Virus record (IMG/VR): IMGVR_UViG_3300023184_000358
Span: 1 to 32,129 of that record
DNA length: 32,129 nucleotides
Source of the DNA: a virus
Reading direction: 5' to 3' (one strand)
A program made the translations under genes and the position numbers. Below the pieces are notes generated by a model. That model saw only the letters and a list, made by a program, of their open reading frames with translations, did no database searches and was not told where the DNA came from. Shown piece after piece: positions 16,065 through 24,192 of this stretch (position 1 is the first letter of the stretch; each line of letters starts with the position of its first letter).

Positions 16065-16605
16065 GCAGTTTGGCCTTCACCCTGCCCAATAAAAGGTCAA
16101 TGCGGCCCTGTAGCTTGGGCCGGACCTCCTCTTCGGATTGTCCCGCGATCTGTCCCGTCAAATCGTTTACCAGCGCTTGGCACTCTGCCGACAAGATGGC
16201 ACCAATCTGCACCCCCGCCTCCCGCACCTCAGCGCGGTTGATAAGTTCGCCTCGGGCTTGGGCGTTCTGGATCTCCAGTCGCTCAACCTCCAGCATTGTT
16301 TTGCGAAGCTTTGCGTCAGAAAGCCCCACGGGCGTCTCCTTGACCTTTGCCGCGCGCCAAGCGTCCATCTCTTCAACCGTCCCCTTCAGCGGAGCCCCGG
16401 CCTTGCCCCATTTGATTATAGTGACGTGCGACACGCCGTAATGCGCCGCCCATTCCCTTGTCGTTTTGGGAGGCTCCTGCCCACGCTCGTATGCTTCAAC
16501 CTGCGCTTGTTCGCGCTTTGAAATTGTTTTGCCAGCCTTGAGTTTGGCAAAAATGTTTTTTACTTGCGCGTGTTGGGCTTGGTCGGAGAGTTTCATTTTA
16601 ACCAT
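16051..16605 (-). CDS. Terminase small subunit (Nu1-like)
   Basis: 184 residues. A basic N-terminal region contains KTISKREQAQVEAYERGQ. Then comes a helix-turn-helix, TTREWAAHYGVSHVTIIKWG (about residues 48-68), with a wing-like GAPLKGTVEEMDAWRAA. A long helix (KTMLEVERLEIQNAQARGEL) and a C-terminal domain probably serve oligomerisation and contact with the large subunit. It recognises the packaging start site on DNA. It directly precedes the large subunit. ATG 16605 and ATG 16596 are both possible starts. Confidence 0.88.
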   Translation of the reverse strand: MVKMKLSDQAQHAQVKNIFAKLKAGKTISKREQAQVEAYERGQEPPKTTREWAAHYGVSHVTIIKWGKAGAPLKGTVEEMDAWRAAKVKETPVGLSDAKLRKTMLEVERLEIQNAQARGELINRAEVREAGVQIGAILSAECQALVNDLTGQIAGQSEEEVRPKLQGRIDLLLGRVKAKLHEST

Positions 16606-16612
16606 TGATCAA

Positions 16613-16723
16613 TCACAGCGCGACCTGAGTGTCCGAGTGCGTTCTGGAATTTCGCGCGTACGGAATCAGCGTTTCAATCCTGATCATTTCGATTTGGTAA
16701 CGTGGATTTTTTGAATTACTCAT
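16613..16723 (-). pseudogene. Truncated ParB/sulfiredoxin-like N-terminal domain (36 residues)
   Basis: A small ATG frame (16723-16613) encodes 36 residues containing IRIETLIPYARNSRTHSDTQ, then VAL and a stop. This closely matches the opening of phage ParB-like proteins and ParB-N/DNA-methyltransferase fusions (L-I-P-Y-x-x-N-x-R-x-H-S-x-x-Q-V). Those proteins normally continue for over 100 residues more, so this is a remnant cut right after the first helix. It keeps the T-rich leader seen at intact genes. Full-length versions often sit just upstream of terminase genes, as here. Confidence 0.72.
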
Positions 16724-16767
16724 AAAAAAGAAGAACTAGAGACAGGCACTGCGACGAAACCCCCAGC

Positions 16768-17115
16768 TTAAAGAGATTCCTTAGGGGGGGCCTGCCTCAG
16801 CGCAATGTTTGCCCCTTTGCGCCAATTAGCGACCGTAGCATGGCTAACGCCCTCCCCTTGCCCAGCCTCGTCAAACGTCTCGTAGCCCGCCATGTCCTGG
16901 CGTCCGATAGCAAACGCAATGCCAACAGCCTTTGCCCTTGTCGTCCACAACTTAGGCAACGGATCGAGCAACCACCGTACAATTCGGGTGGCGGCCTCAA
17001 CCGTAGCGTCGGCCCGATGCTCTGCCACTTCGGCAGCATGCCAGCGCGCCACCGTCTCAGCGTGGCGCTCTGGGATCCCCATATCGAGCAGGTCGGCAAT
17101 AATATCCTCATCCAT
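16768..17115 (-). CDS. Small helical protein with C-terminal helix-turn-helix
   Basis: 115 residues, MDEDIIADLLDMGIPERHAE at the start. A helical middle (EATRIVRWLLDPLPKLW) leads to ETFDEAGQGEGVSHATVANW, which reads as a helix-turn-helix and resembles the DNA-binding helix of the small terminase two genes on. It could be a regulator or packaging-site binding protein; this is inference. The 5' leader (17116-17167) can form two alternative hairpins. Confidence 0.65.
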   Translation of the reverse strand: MDEDIIADLLDMGIPERHAETVARWHAAEVAEHRADATVEAATRIVRWLLDPLPKLWTTRAKAVGIAFAIGRQDMAGYETFDEAGQGEGVSHATVANWRKGANIALRQAPPKESL

Positions 17116-17127
17116 TTATTCGGTATG

Positions 17128-17148
17128 CGGCAGGTATTGCCGACCTGC
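17128..17148 (-). promoter_or_regulatory. Two mutually exclusive hairpins in the leader of the 115-residue gene
   Basis: GCAGGT (17148-17143) can pair with ACCTGC (17135-17130), or CGGCA (17142-17138) with TGCCG (17132-17128). The stems overlap, so only one can form at a time. They end 12 bases before the ATG at 17115. A translational switch or protein-binding site is possible; no ligand domain is evident. Confidence 0.4.
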
Positions 17149-17167
17149 AAGGATTATTTTTACAAGG

Positions 17168-17392
17168 TTAACCCTCGGCCCACTCGCAACTGTCTGCCGC
17201 CTCCATTAGCGTTAATGCCATCTCGCGCGCCTCGTCGCGCTGTTGCTTAAGTAAAGCGACCTCGGCAATGGTCTGGGTCAACTCCCATTCGATTAATTCC
17301 AGCCTGGTGGCGGCTTCCATCATAATTTCCTGAGCCAACGGTCCAGGGGGTAAAAATCTCCGCAGCTTTTTGATGAGTGTTTCAGTTGTCAT
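17168..17392 (-). CDS. Small coiled-coil protein
   Basis: 74 residues. A short basic N-terminus (MTTETLIKKLRRFLPPGPLA) is followed by one long helix with heptad character (ATRLELIEWELTQTIAEVAL, LLKQQRDEAREMALTLMEAA). No catalytic motif. It lies immediately after the putative origin, behind an A/T-rich leader (AAAAAATATG) without SD. Function unknown. Confidence 0.65.
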   Translation of the reverse strand: MTTETLIKKLRRFLPPGPLAQEIMMEAATRLELIEWELTQTIAEVALLKQQRDEAREMALTLMEAADSCEWAEG

Positions 17393-17402
17393 ATTTTTTA
17401 GA

Positions 17403-17662
17403 TTGTTCCGGCAATGTTCCGGATCGTGTTTTTGTTATGTTGTTTGTTTTGTTGCACTTGCGACTTTGCTCCGGTGTTCCGGCAAAAAAACGCTAAAACA
17501 TTTGTTTTAAGTTTGGCAGCAACACCCCCCCCACACACTCCTATATATATATAATACATGTTTAGAGAAAATATATAGAGCAGTGCTACTGCCCTAACAT
17601 TGAGCAATTTAGGTGCCGGAACATTGCCGGAACATTGCCGGAACATCTGAAATTGCCGGAAT
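17403..17662. other. Iteron cluster with AT-rich core: candidate replication origin
   Basis: Three perfect tandem copies of tgccggaacat lie at 17614-17624, 17625-17635 and 17636-17646, plus a partial copy at 17654-17662. Inverted copies (tgttccgg with ca or a) lie at 17404-17413 and 17415-17423, again 11 bases apart, and at 17475-17484. Between the two arms is an AT-rich stretch (17541-17578, including a run of alternating TA) and a C8 tract (17525-17532). The right arm encodes the last residues of the primase-helicase; the remaining roughly 200 bases carry no convincing gene. Iterons, AT-rich core and an adjacent primase gene are the layout of an origin. An operator region is the alternative. 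Confidence 0.68.
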
Positions 17663-19747
17663 AAGGCGGTAGCCATTGCGAGTGCCGTTGTCGGTGCGCA
17701 GCTTAACCCGGCTCCAGCCTAGGGCGACCATAACGCCAGACAGGCGCTTAGCGTCCTTGAGCGTCTGCTTGCCGACGTCGATACCTAACGGGCCTCCTAG
17801 GATGTCAGCAGAGGTCCATGTGCGGGTCTCCGCCAGTCCAGCGCGCAGGATGTCCTCCCAAGGGTCGTCAGCGCGCCTGTTGGCCACCTCCCGCGCTGCA
17901 GCGTCGTAGGGCACGCTGTACCAGTCGCGACCGGCCCGGTACTGCGCTAGCGCCTCGGCAAAGATCTGCTCTCGGTGCGTTGCGAGCCAGACAAGATCAA
18001 CTGCGCCGCAGCGCACCGGCCAAAACCTGCGGCCGCCGGTGGGGTCTTGGTGCCAGTCGTCCCGGTTCGTCGTGCCCGAGAAAACAACCTGCCTCGGCGC
18101 CTCCTTAAAGTGCCGGTCGTAGGGCGAGCGGAAGCGGTCGGTTGCGGTGGATAGCACCGCTTTGACGCGCTCCACCTCGGCCGCTGTCATGCTATGCAAC
18201 TCAGAAAGCTCCATCAGCCACCGGCCATCAAGGGAGAGGTTAAAGTCCTTGGTCCCGATCTGCTCATGCGATTCGGCAAAAAACTCGCCGCCCAAGATTG
18301 CCAGCGCGGTCGATTTGCCAATGCCTTGCGAGCCCTCAAAAACCGGCATCGTGTCGACCTTGCACCCCGGGCGCATCACCCTGGCGACCAGCGAGACGGC
18401 AAAACACCGCCCGACTGCCTCAGAATACGGCGTTCGGGTTGCGCCAAACCCAACCGGCATCAAATCCCCCAGCCTTGGCACCCCATCCCAGGTCAAACTC
18501 GTCAACCAGTCGGTCATGCAGTTGCGCCGGTTGTCTTGGGCGATGAGACCGACGGCCGCATCAACGTGTGATTTTTCCGCGGTTGCGAGCAGGGCAACAC
18601 GCTGCAACCAAAGCAGCAACCGCGCGGAGTCCGTGTCGTTCCAGTCACACTCTGGGCCGATGTAGTTTGTGCGTATCCGATTCCGGAACGCGTCGTACCA
18701 AATGCGCCCCTTCCAGGTTGGATGCTCTGCAAGGTAGCTATAGATCACGGACATGTTAACCTTTGGTTCGCCTCGGTTGTTGACCGTCACCCCGTAGGCG
18801 GCAAACAGCGCGCGGGCGTCGGCAAGCGGCGCATCCAACGGCGGCGCCACCACTACCAGCGGCACCTCGGCCGTGGAGGTCCCGACAAACGCCATCAACT
18901 GCTCGGCCGTCCAACCCTCAGCGATCGCGTCGGCGCAGTCCCAGCCTTTTGGTTTATCGGCCGGAATTTCCAGCACTCGGGCGCCTGGGATAGACGCCAT
19001 CGCGTTGTGGCCCGGGTCGTCGTTGTCAGGCCACGCCACAAGGGTGCGACCCTGTAGCGGCAGAAGGTCAGTCTGCCGGATCCCATTTGCGCCTCCTGCC
19101 CACGAAACCACAACGGCCTCAGGCAACGCCCTCTGTAGTGCGTCAGCGCACTTTTCGCCCTCGACAATGATCACCTGCGCCGATGGCTTGGCCACAAGAC
19201 GCATGAGTCCGTAAAGCGGCCGTGGCGTCGGGAAACCCTTGGATGTCCACAACTCAGACCCGTCCGATTGCAAATATCCCCAAACGCGCGGGACAAATCG
19301 TTTTTTGCCGTTGCTCTCAAATCGCAGGATGTGCCCAACGTCCTCGCCAGATTTGTTATAATACTGATGCACCGCCTGGGCGGTTGCCGCCATTGGATCC
19401 ATCGGCGTGCAGTCGTCAATCCGCAGCGGCTTCCAGTCATCCTCGACTACTGCCAGCGGCGGCGCAGAAACTGCCGCTGTAGTGCCCAGCATGGCTTTTG
19501 CCGCGTCGAGCATGCCGGTGTGGTGCAGCGCCGCGTAGAGTGACACCGGATCACTTCCGCCTTCGCCGCTCGCAAAGTCCTTCCAAACCCCTTTTTGAAT
19601 ATTGATTTTAAGCGAGTCCCCAGGTTCCCCAGAGAGCGAGCCCACGCACCACTCTTGGCCATGTTTTTTGCCGTTAGGCAACCATTGGTTCAGGCGCCCG
19701 AGGAAGTCTGCAAGTGCAACCGCGTTAGCTGATTCGATATGTTTCAT
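17609..19747 (-). CDS. Toprim primase / VapE-like (VirE-family) helicase
   Basis: About 712 residues from ATG 19747 (an in-frame TTG two codons earlier at 19753 is possible). The N-terminal region has GVWKDFASGEGGSDPVSLYA, typical of primase leader domains. A Toprim segment follows (VIIVEGEKCADALQ near 194-207 and WPDNDDPGHN near 241-250). The C-terminal half is a VapE/VirE-type P-loop ATPase: FEGSQGIGKSTAL near 472-484, WLMELSEL near 512, and GTTNRDDWHQDPTGGRRFWP near 560-579. It should prime and unwind phage DNA. No DNA polymerase gene is visible, so host polymerase is presumably used. Its 3' end is built from the iterons. Confidence 0.9.
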   Translation of the reverse strand: MKHIESANAVALADFLGRLNQWLPNGKKHGQEWCVGSLSGEPGDSLKINIQKGVWKDFASGEGGSDPVSLYAALHHTGMLDAAKAMLGTTAAVSAPPLAVVEDDWKPLRIDDCTPMDPMAATAQAVHQYYNKSGEDVGHILRFESNGKKRFVPRVWGYLQSDGSELWTSKGFPTPRPLYGLMRLVAKPSAQVIIVEGEKCADALQRALPEAVVVSWAGGANGIRQTDLLPLQGRTLVAWPDNDDPGHNAMASIPGARVLEIPADKPKGWDCADAIAEGWTAEQLMAFVGTSTAEVPLVVVAPPLDAPLADARALFAAYGVTVNNRGEPKVNMSVIYSYLAEHPTWKGRIWYDAFRNRIRTNYIGPECDWNDTDSARLLLWLQRVALLATAEKSHVDAAVGLIAQDNRRNCMTDWLTSLTWDGVPRLGDLMPVGFGATRTPYSEAVGRCFAVSLVARVMRPGCKVDTMPVFEGSQGIGKSTALAILGGEFFAESHEQIGTKDFNLSLDGRWLMELSELHSMTAAEVERVKAVLSTATDRFRSPYDRHFKEAPRQVVFSGTTNRDDWHQDPTGGRRFWPVRCGAVDLVWLATHREQIFAEALAQYRAGRDWYSVPYDAAAREVANRRADDPWEDILRAGLAETRTWTSADILGGPLGIDVGKQTLKDAKRLSGVMVALGWSRVKLRTDNGTRNGYRLIPAISDVPAMFRQCSGT

Positions 19748-20075
19748 CTGCAATTTCTTCTTCTAGTTTTTGTAGTGCCTGCTCTGGCGAACGGGCAATA
19801 AAGGCGATCCCGCCCATTCGTTTCACGTTTTTTAACCAAGTTTTTTGCTCGTCCGACGGTGTGCCGATTTCTGTTTTGACTTCCACCGAAAGAAATATCG
19901 CGCGCCCGTTAACTGTCACCCACCCAATAAGATCAGCAGAGCCGACACATAACCCAAACTTCTGGAAATTACCATTGGCAGTCTTAAATGCGCCGACGTT
20001 ATTTCTGAAGATCCGTACGTCTGGGCGGCGGCCGAGAGCAAACAGGATCTTTGCTTGTATTTGCGACTCGGTCAT
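19725..20075 (-). CDS. VRR-NUC domain nuclease
   Basis: 116 residues, essentially a single VRR-NUC domain (PD-(D/E)XK superfamily). Motifs: TESQIQAKILFAL, FRNNVGAFKT, GSADLIGWV (catalytic Asp), FLSVEVKTEIGTPSDEQKTW (Glu-x-Lys), GGIAFIARSPEQAL. Stand-alone phage VRR-NUC proteins are predicted structure-specific nucleases, often beside an SF2 helicase as here. The ATG overlaps the helicase stop (ATGA) and the 3' end overlaps the primase start. Confidence 0.88.
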   Translation of the reverse strand: MTESQIQAKILFALGRRPDVRIFRNNVGAFKTANGNFQKFGLCVGSADLIGWVTVNGRAIFLSVEVKTEIGTPSDEQKTWLKNVKRMGGIAFIARSPEQALQKLEEEIADETYRIS

Positions 20076-21526
20076 GGGCAGCGGGTCCGTGATGCAGCAA
20101 AACCTTCGCGCGCTTTGCGGCGGCCTTCAAGCGTTATATAAACCCATTTTGGCCAATAATTGCGCACCCTGGCGACCTCTTGTAATTGCTCTTCTGTTCG
20201 CGCCCACTTCATCACTTCCGGGTATTTGGCCGACCGAATCCACTCTTCATCGCGTGCCGCCATAACGGTTTGAGAGACTTCGGCAATCACGCCGGTTGAC
20301 GGTGGCGGCTCTGCTTTTTCCACAACAAACTCATGCCCGCACTCAGTGCAAAACCGAACTTGAATCGGATTGAGCGCATAACATTCGGGGCACCGCTTGC
20401 AGGGGATTGTGGAAACTTTGATGCGGGCTTTACCATCAAGATTCCAATCCCGTTCAAGTTCGATTGGGCCGTGATTTTGCTCCCATTTCCCATCGACAAC
20501 TTTTCCAACATTACAAACGTGATCAATCACAATTGCGTGGGTTTTACCCGGCGCTGGGCGCAGCACTCGCCCGACCTGCTGCATGTACAGCCCGAGCGAT
20601 TTAGTCGGCCGCAATAGGATGGCAACGGACGCTGCCGGAAGATCGAAGCCCTCGCTGATAATGTCGCAAGAACTCACTCCGTGCAGCGCCCCAGAGCGAA
20701 GGTCTGCCACAACTTGGCGGCGGTCCTCTTTGCTCATTGTCGACTCAATTGACGCCCATTTGTAGCCCGCGTCGCAAAACTGTGCTGCAACCCGCTTTGC
20801 ATGCTCGATGCTAACGCAAAAAACGACGGACGGCTGCCCGTCTGCGTGCTTGCGGTATTCGTCGATCGCCTTGCCAGTGATTTTACCAATATCGCCTGCA
20901 GGCATCATCGCGGCCTCTGCGCTGCGGGTCGTATATTCGCCCCCGCGTTTTGCAATCTCGGAAGGATCCACCGTCTGTGGACCAAAATATTTAACAGGCG
21001 TAAGAAACCCAAGTGCCTGCAATTCTTTGACCTGCGGACCTTGTACCATGGCCTCAAAGATATCCCCCAACCCAGAACCATCTAGCCTCTCCGGCGTGGC
21101 GGTAACGCCTAACAGCGTTGCCTGCGGGTAAGCGTTGATGACGTTGCGCCACGAGCCAGCAGTCGCGTGATGCGCCTCGTCCAGGATAATCAATTGCGGC
21201 GTGATTAGGTTGAGCCTGTTAACCAAAGTTTGAATGCTCGCAACGGTAACTAACTCTCCGAGTGCTTGTTTGCGTCCCGCGGCTATAAATCCGTGGGGAA
21301 CATCGAAACTGCTCAGTGTGCCGGAAATCTGGTCAATAAGCTCTTCACGGTGCGCGCAAATCACGATGCGATTGCCTCGGCTTGCTGCGATTTGCGCGAT
21401 GTGTGCAAACATTACAGTCTTGCCTGAGCCTGTAGGAGCGACAAGTAGCACTCGTTTTTTCTTGGCTCGCATTGCATGCCGCACTCCCTCAATGGCAGCG
21501 GCTTGATATTCTCTGAGTTTGATCAT
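20072..21526 (-). CDS. SF2 DEAD/DEAH-box helicase
   Basis: 484 residues. Motif I APTGSGKT at about 30-37, motif II DEAH at 116-119, motif III-like LLGVTATPERLDGSGLG, and motif VI QQVGRVLRPAPGKTHAIVID. A C-terminal four-cysteine cluster (CKRCPECYALNPIQVRFCTEC) forms a zinc ribbon. The layout resembles RadD/XPB-like phage helicases of recombination and replication modules. With the VRR-NUC protein it may process branched DNA. The leader is A/T-rich (AACTTAAAATG). Confidence 0.92.
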   Translation of the reverse strand: MIKLREYQAAAIEGVRHAMRAKKKRVLLVAPTGSGKTVMFAHIAQIAASRGNRIVICAHREELIDQISGTLSSFDVPHGFIAAGRKQALGELVTVASIQTLVNRLNLITPQLIILDEAHHATAGSWRNVINAYPQATLLGVTATPERLDGSGLGDIFEAMVQGPQVKELQALGFLTPVKYFGPQTVDPSEIAKRGGEYTTRSAEAAMMPAGDIGKITGKAIDEYRKHADGQPSVVFCVSIEHAKRVAAQFCDAGYKWASIESTMSKEDRRQVVADLRSGALHGVSSCDIISEGFDLPAASVAILLRPTKSLGLYMQQVGRVLRPAPGKTHAIVIDHVCNVGKVVDGKWEQNHGPIELERDWNLDGKARIKVSTIPCKRCPECYALNPIQVRFCTECGHEFVVEKAEPPPSTGVIAEVSQTVMAARDEEWIRSAKYPEVMKWARTEEQLQEVARVRNYWPKWVYITLEGRRKAREGFAASRTRCP

Positions 21527-21571
21527 TTTAAGTTGTGCGCGTTGTCGAGTCGCGCCCCTCGTTTGGAATTT

Positions 21572-22039
21572 TTAGAACGGCTCGATTCCTGCGGCGTCTA
21601 ATTCGTCGGCGTTTCGTTTGCGATCTGCCTCTGATTTAATGATTTGCGCAAGTTTTGTTGTCGCCTGCTCTTCTTTGCCCGGCTCAATAAACTCGATCAG
21701 ATCAATATAAGGGCTGCCACTTTTGGCAATTTTTTCCGCGTACCCGACCAGGCATTGCGCCTCACGCCCGACAAATTCTTCGGTGTCAAAATCAATCAGT
21801 TCGCCCGATGGATCCATAAATCCAAAGGCCCGACGCACTTGCTTAGTTTTCCACAAAACCGAGTCTGTGTGTGTTAGGCGGTAATCAAGCATCATTGTGC
21901 CGACTTGGCATTCTAACAGCGCCATCGGATTTCCAGCTTTTGAAAATCCATCGACAACCGAGATGCACTTTGCGCTATAAATACCCACGGGGATCACTAC
22001 ATTTTGCTGATCCGACGGCACTGTGTAAGTAATTTTCAT
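21572..22039 (-). CDS. Probable single-stranded DNA-binding protein (DUF669-like)
   Basis: 155 residues. The N-terminal strand pattern (NVVIPVGIYSAKCISVVDGF, NPMALLECQVG) and the acidic/aromatic end (DELDAAGIEPF) resemble phage DUF669/OB-fold ssDNA-binding proteins, whose acidic tails recruit partners. It lies directly between RecT and the helicase, with an ATGA overlap to RecT, the usual place for such a protein. The family name is tentative. Confidence 0.7.
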   Translation of the reverse strand: MKITYTVPSDQQNVVIPVGIYSAKCISVVDGFSKAGNPMALLECQVGTMMLDYRLTHTDSVLWKTKQVRRAFGFMDPSGELIDFDTEEFVGREAQCLVGYAEKIAKSGSPYIDLIEFIEPGKEEQATTKLAQIIKSEADRKRNADELDAAGIEPF

Positions 22040-22695
22040 TTAACGAGTTCTGTTTTCTTTTGGTTTTTCACTGCGGTTAGTTCTTCGAGTTCCGAAGGTG
22101 GCGTTTCACTGGGCACGGTTGCCCAGGCATCGCGAAGTTCGTCCAAGGTGGACGCTTCTGCGAGTTTAACTTTTAGGTCCGGCACGGGCAGCATCGGCCG
22201 GAGCGGAATACTGGTCGCAGTGATCTCAATGGCTTCACTTTCTTCGATTAGGCCCGACAAGCATGCGGGGTAAACTGCTCGCACTGCCTCCGTTACAGCG
22301 CGCGCCCTGAGCATTGCGGCCGGATGTTTCTGCCATGTGGGATTTGCGGTGAGCCCGGCTTTTTTAGCGCGCTCGATCGTCCATTGGATCGACAGCTCGC
22401 CTCCAGACGGATGCGATGCGACAACCTCGACCACCGATTCCGAGTTTCGGAAGTAGCGCAGGGTGCCCCCAGCCCGTTGAAAACGAGCCAGGATCACTTC
22501 CGATTTGAGTGCTAGTTTGCCATTGATGATGTGATACTCGTGGATGACACGGCCAATGGGGATGCCCTCGGCGGTTGCTAGCATTAAGCCTACCATTGCC
22601 TGCTCTGGCGTTTTAAAGCCGCCCATACCTGATTTTGCAATCATGGTAGCAAAGCGTTCGAGGGTGTTAAATTCTGTGTTTGTTATTAGTTCCAT
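22036..22695 (-). CDS. RecT-like single-strand annealing protein
   Basis: 219 residues from ATG 22695 (MELITNTEFNTLERFATMIA); sequence upstream of it in this frame overlaps the nuclease gene. RecT-type landmarks: KTPEQAMVGLMLATAEGIP, YHIINGKLALKSEVILARFQ, PAAMLRARAVTEAVRAVYPA, CLSGLIEESEAIE. It anneals complementary strands and pairs with the exonuclease encoded just upstream, like RecE/RecT or Red. The C-terminus is linker-like and Lys-rich. Confidence 0.85.
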   Translation of the reverse strand: MELITNTEFNTLERFATMIAKSGMGGFKTPEQAMVGLMLATAEGIPIGRVIHEYHIINGKLALKSEVILARFQRAGGTLRYFRNSESVVEVVASHPSGGELSIQWTIERAKKAGLTANPTWQKHPAAMLRARAVTEAVRAVYPACLSGLIEESEAIEITATSIPLRPMLPVPDLKVKLAEASTLDELRDAWATVPSETPPSELEELTAVKNQKKTELVK

Positions 22696-22723
22696 TGTGT
22701 TTTTTTTGTTGACTGCGTGAGGG

Positions 22724-23686
22724 TTAGGCCTGCACAAGGGCAGGGATTGAAAACTTGGTTGAGATGGCAACTTCTGGCAATTCAAGCCCTGCGTTCTGCC
22801 AAAGTTCTCGGGCTTTTTTTGCGGTGATTGCGCCTTGAGCGCGAATGATGTCCAAGGGATTGATGTCTACGGCGGCGGCCACTAAGGTCTCCGCTCCCAC
22901 CGTCTCGCTAATCCGTGGTTTTTGCAGCCGCCAGCCTGGGACCTCCAGCCCCGCGTCTAATAGTTCGCGGGCTCGCAGTCGCGCGGCGTCCTCAAATGCT
23001 GCAAATATTTTACAACGGTCGAGAAACTGGGCGAGCAGTGCCGGGTCAGCCAGAACCCCCAGAAACGAGCCCTGCGTTGTCGCCAGAGCCGCCTCCTGCG
23101 CTGCCAGTCTCGGCGCGCATGTCAGCGAGTGGACGCACCAGCCGCAAAAATCGTTAGGGGTCGGAGGTTGACCAACGTTGGCGAGCGCCGCCGCAACTAC
23201 CTCCAGCGCAGACTGGTAGGTAAACCGGTGCACCACAACTTTGCGCTGGTCGCAAAACAGCAGGTAGGCCGTCCATTCTTGCTCTATATGGGTGTGCATG
23301 AGCCCGAGCGCGTAGGCTGCCATTTGCGCCTGATAGTCGTAGACTTGGCCCGATTTAAGGTCAGCATGCCACCGACGCTCAACACAGATCGCATCAGCGG
23401 TCCCACCTGCAGGCATGCCAGGGATCTTGATTTTGCACTCGGCGTCGCGGGTCTCAATGTGGCGCGAATTGTCGTCGGCGTTGATGCCAGCAAGCTGGCT
23501 CCAGGCCCACTCGACGGCCTCTTTGTCGGCGTCGGCTAGGCCGCCAGGGAAATCTCCGCTACCCCAGCCGTCGCGAAAAAACGCATCTAGGTTGGTGCCG
23601 CGAGCTGCGGCAGGGGATGTTGTTTTTGTGCCCTCGTACTGGCCGCAGAGGGCCAACTTGGGAAGTGATGACGGTCGGATGTTCAT
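22724..23686 (-). CDS. Cas4/RecB-like PD-(D/E)XK exonuclease (DUF2800-like)
   Basis: 320 residues. Nuclease core: MPAGGTADAICVERRWHADL with KSG (catalytic Asp and D-x-K) then YDYQAQMAAYALGLMH (Gln/Tyr motif). An N-terminal Cys (LALCGQYEG) plus C-x2-C-x5-C (FCGWCVHSLTC) match the Fe-S cluster of RecB-family nucleases such as Cas4 and AddB. It probably resects DNA ends for the RecT-like partner encoded 28 bases downstream. The ATG overlaps the upstream stop (ATGA). Confidence 0.87.
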   Translation of the reverse strand: MNIRPSSLPKLALCGQYEGTKTTSPAAARGTNLDAFFRDGWGSGDFPGGLADADKEAVEWAWSQLAGINADDNSRHIETRDAECKIKIPGMPAGGTADAICVERRWHADLKSGQVYDYQAQMAAYALGLMHTHIEQEWTAYLLFCDQRKVVVHRFTYQSALEVVAAALANVGQPPTPNDFCGWCVHSLTCAPRLAAQEAALATTQGSFLGVLADPALLAQFLDRCKIFAAFEDAARLRARELLDAGLEVPGWRLQKPRISETVGAETLVAAAVDINPLDIIRAQGAITAKKARELWQNAGLELPEVAISTKFSIPALVQA

Positions 23687-24192
23687 TTGGTTTTTGCTTT
23701 TTGACGTGCGCGAAATGCTGCGCAGGCGCGGTTGACTGATTGTCTGCGTTTTTCGAGGTCGAGAGTTGGCCGGCGCTTGGGTGGTCCATGTTTGGCTCGG
23801 TAGATCTCCCGACGCCGGGCGAGTAGCGTCTGCTGCTGCTCTGGGGTCAGGTTGCGCTTGTAATTTTGAGCCCGGCTTAGGTGCGGCAAGCTGTTTTTCT
23901 CCGAGCGCGGACCCTGTGGCGGGCGTGGAGCGCGTGGGACTTTGATGGGGATGGCGCTGGGCTTTTTCGGCCTTGGATTCCAGGTAATTTCAGCCCGAGT
24001 CGTTGGTTTAGCGCGGCGATACAGACTATTTGCGCCGCCGTACTTAAACTCGTTTTTGCCATCCCAGCGCTTTTGATCCCATGCTTTTAAGGCTCGCTTT
24101 AATGCGCCGCAAACGCCTCCCTCTAGCCCTCCCTCGGCCTGGGAGGGGTAGGCGTCCTGCATTAACAGTGACTGACAAGCGGGCCGCCTCAT
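23683..24192 (-). CDS. Basic protein of unknown function
   Basis: 169 residues, strongly basic and Pro-rich. An N-terminal third (CGALKRALKAWDQKRWDGKN) leads to a Pro/Lys/Arg linker (PRPKKPSAIPIKVPRAPRPP) and a charged helical end (QQQTLLARRREIYRAKHGPP, then CAAFRARQKAKTK). Nucleic-acid binding is likely from composition. It is coupled by ATGA overlaps to genes on both sides, so it belongs to the recombination transcript. No family recognised. Confidence 0.66.
   Translation of the reverse strand: MRRPACQSLLMQDAYPSQAEGGLEGGVCGALKRALKAWDQKRWDGKNEFKYGGANSLYRRAKPTTRAEITWNPRPKKPSAIPIKVPRAPRPPQGPRSEKNSLPHLSRAQNYKRNLTPEQQQTLLARRREIYRAKHGPPKRRPTLDLEKRRQSVNRACAAFRARQKAKTK

Noticed and set aside
17524-17580. 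Possible promoter with TATTAT-type -10 in the AT-rich stretch
   Set aside because: No -35 element at the right distance on either strand; the low-complexity TA run makes -10 matches expected by chance.
17398-17676. 92-residue minus-strand frame spanning the iteron region
   Set aside because: It overlaps the primase end in another frame and is built from the repeats, the TA-rich tract and the C8 run, giving low-complexity protein (YYIYIG, CGGG). The sequence is better explained as a non-coding origin-like element.
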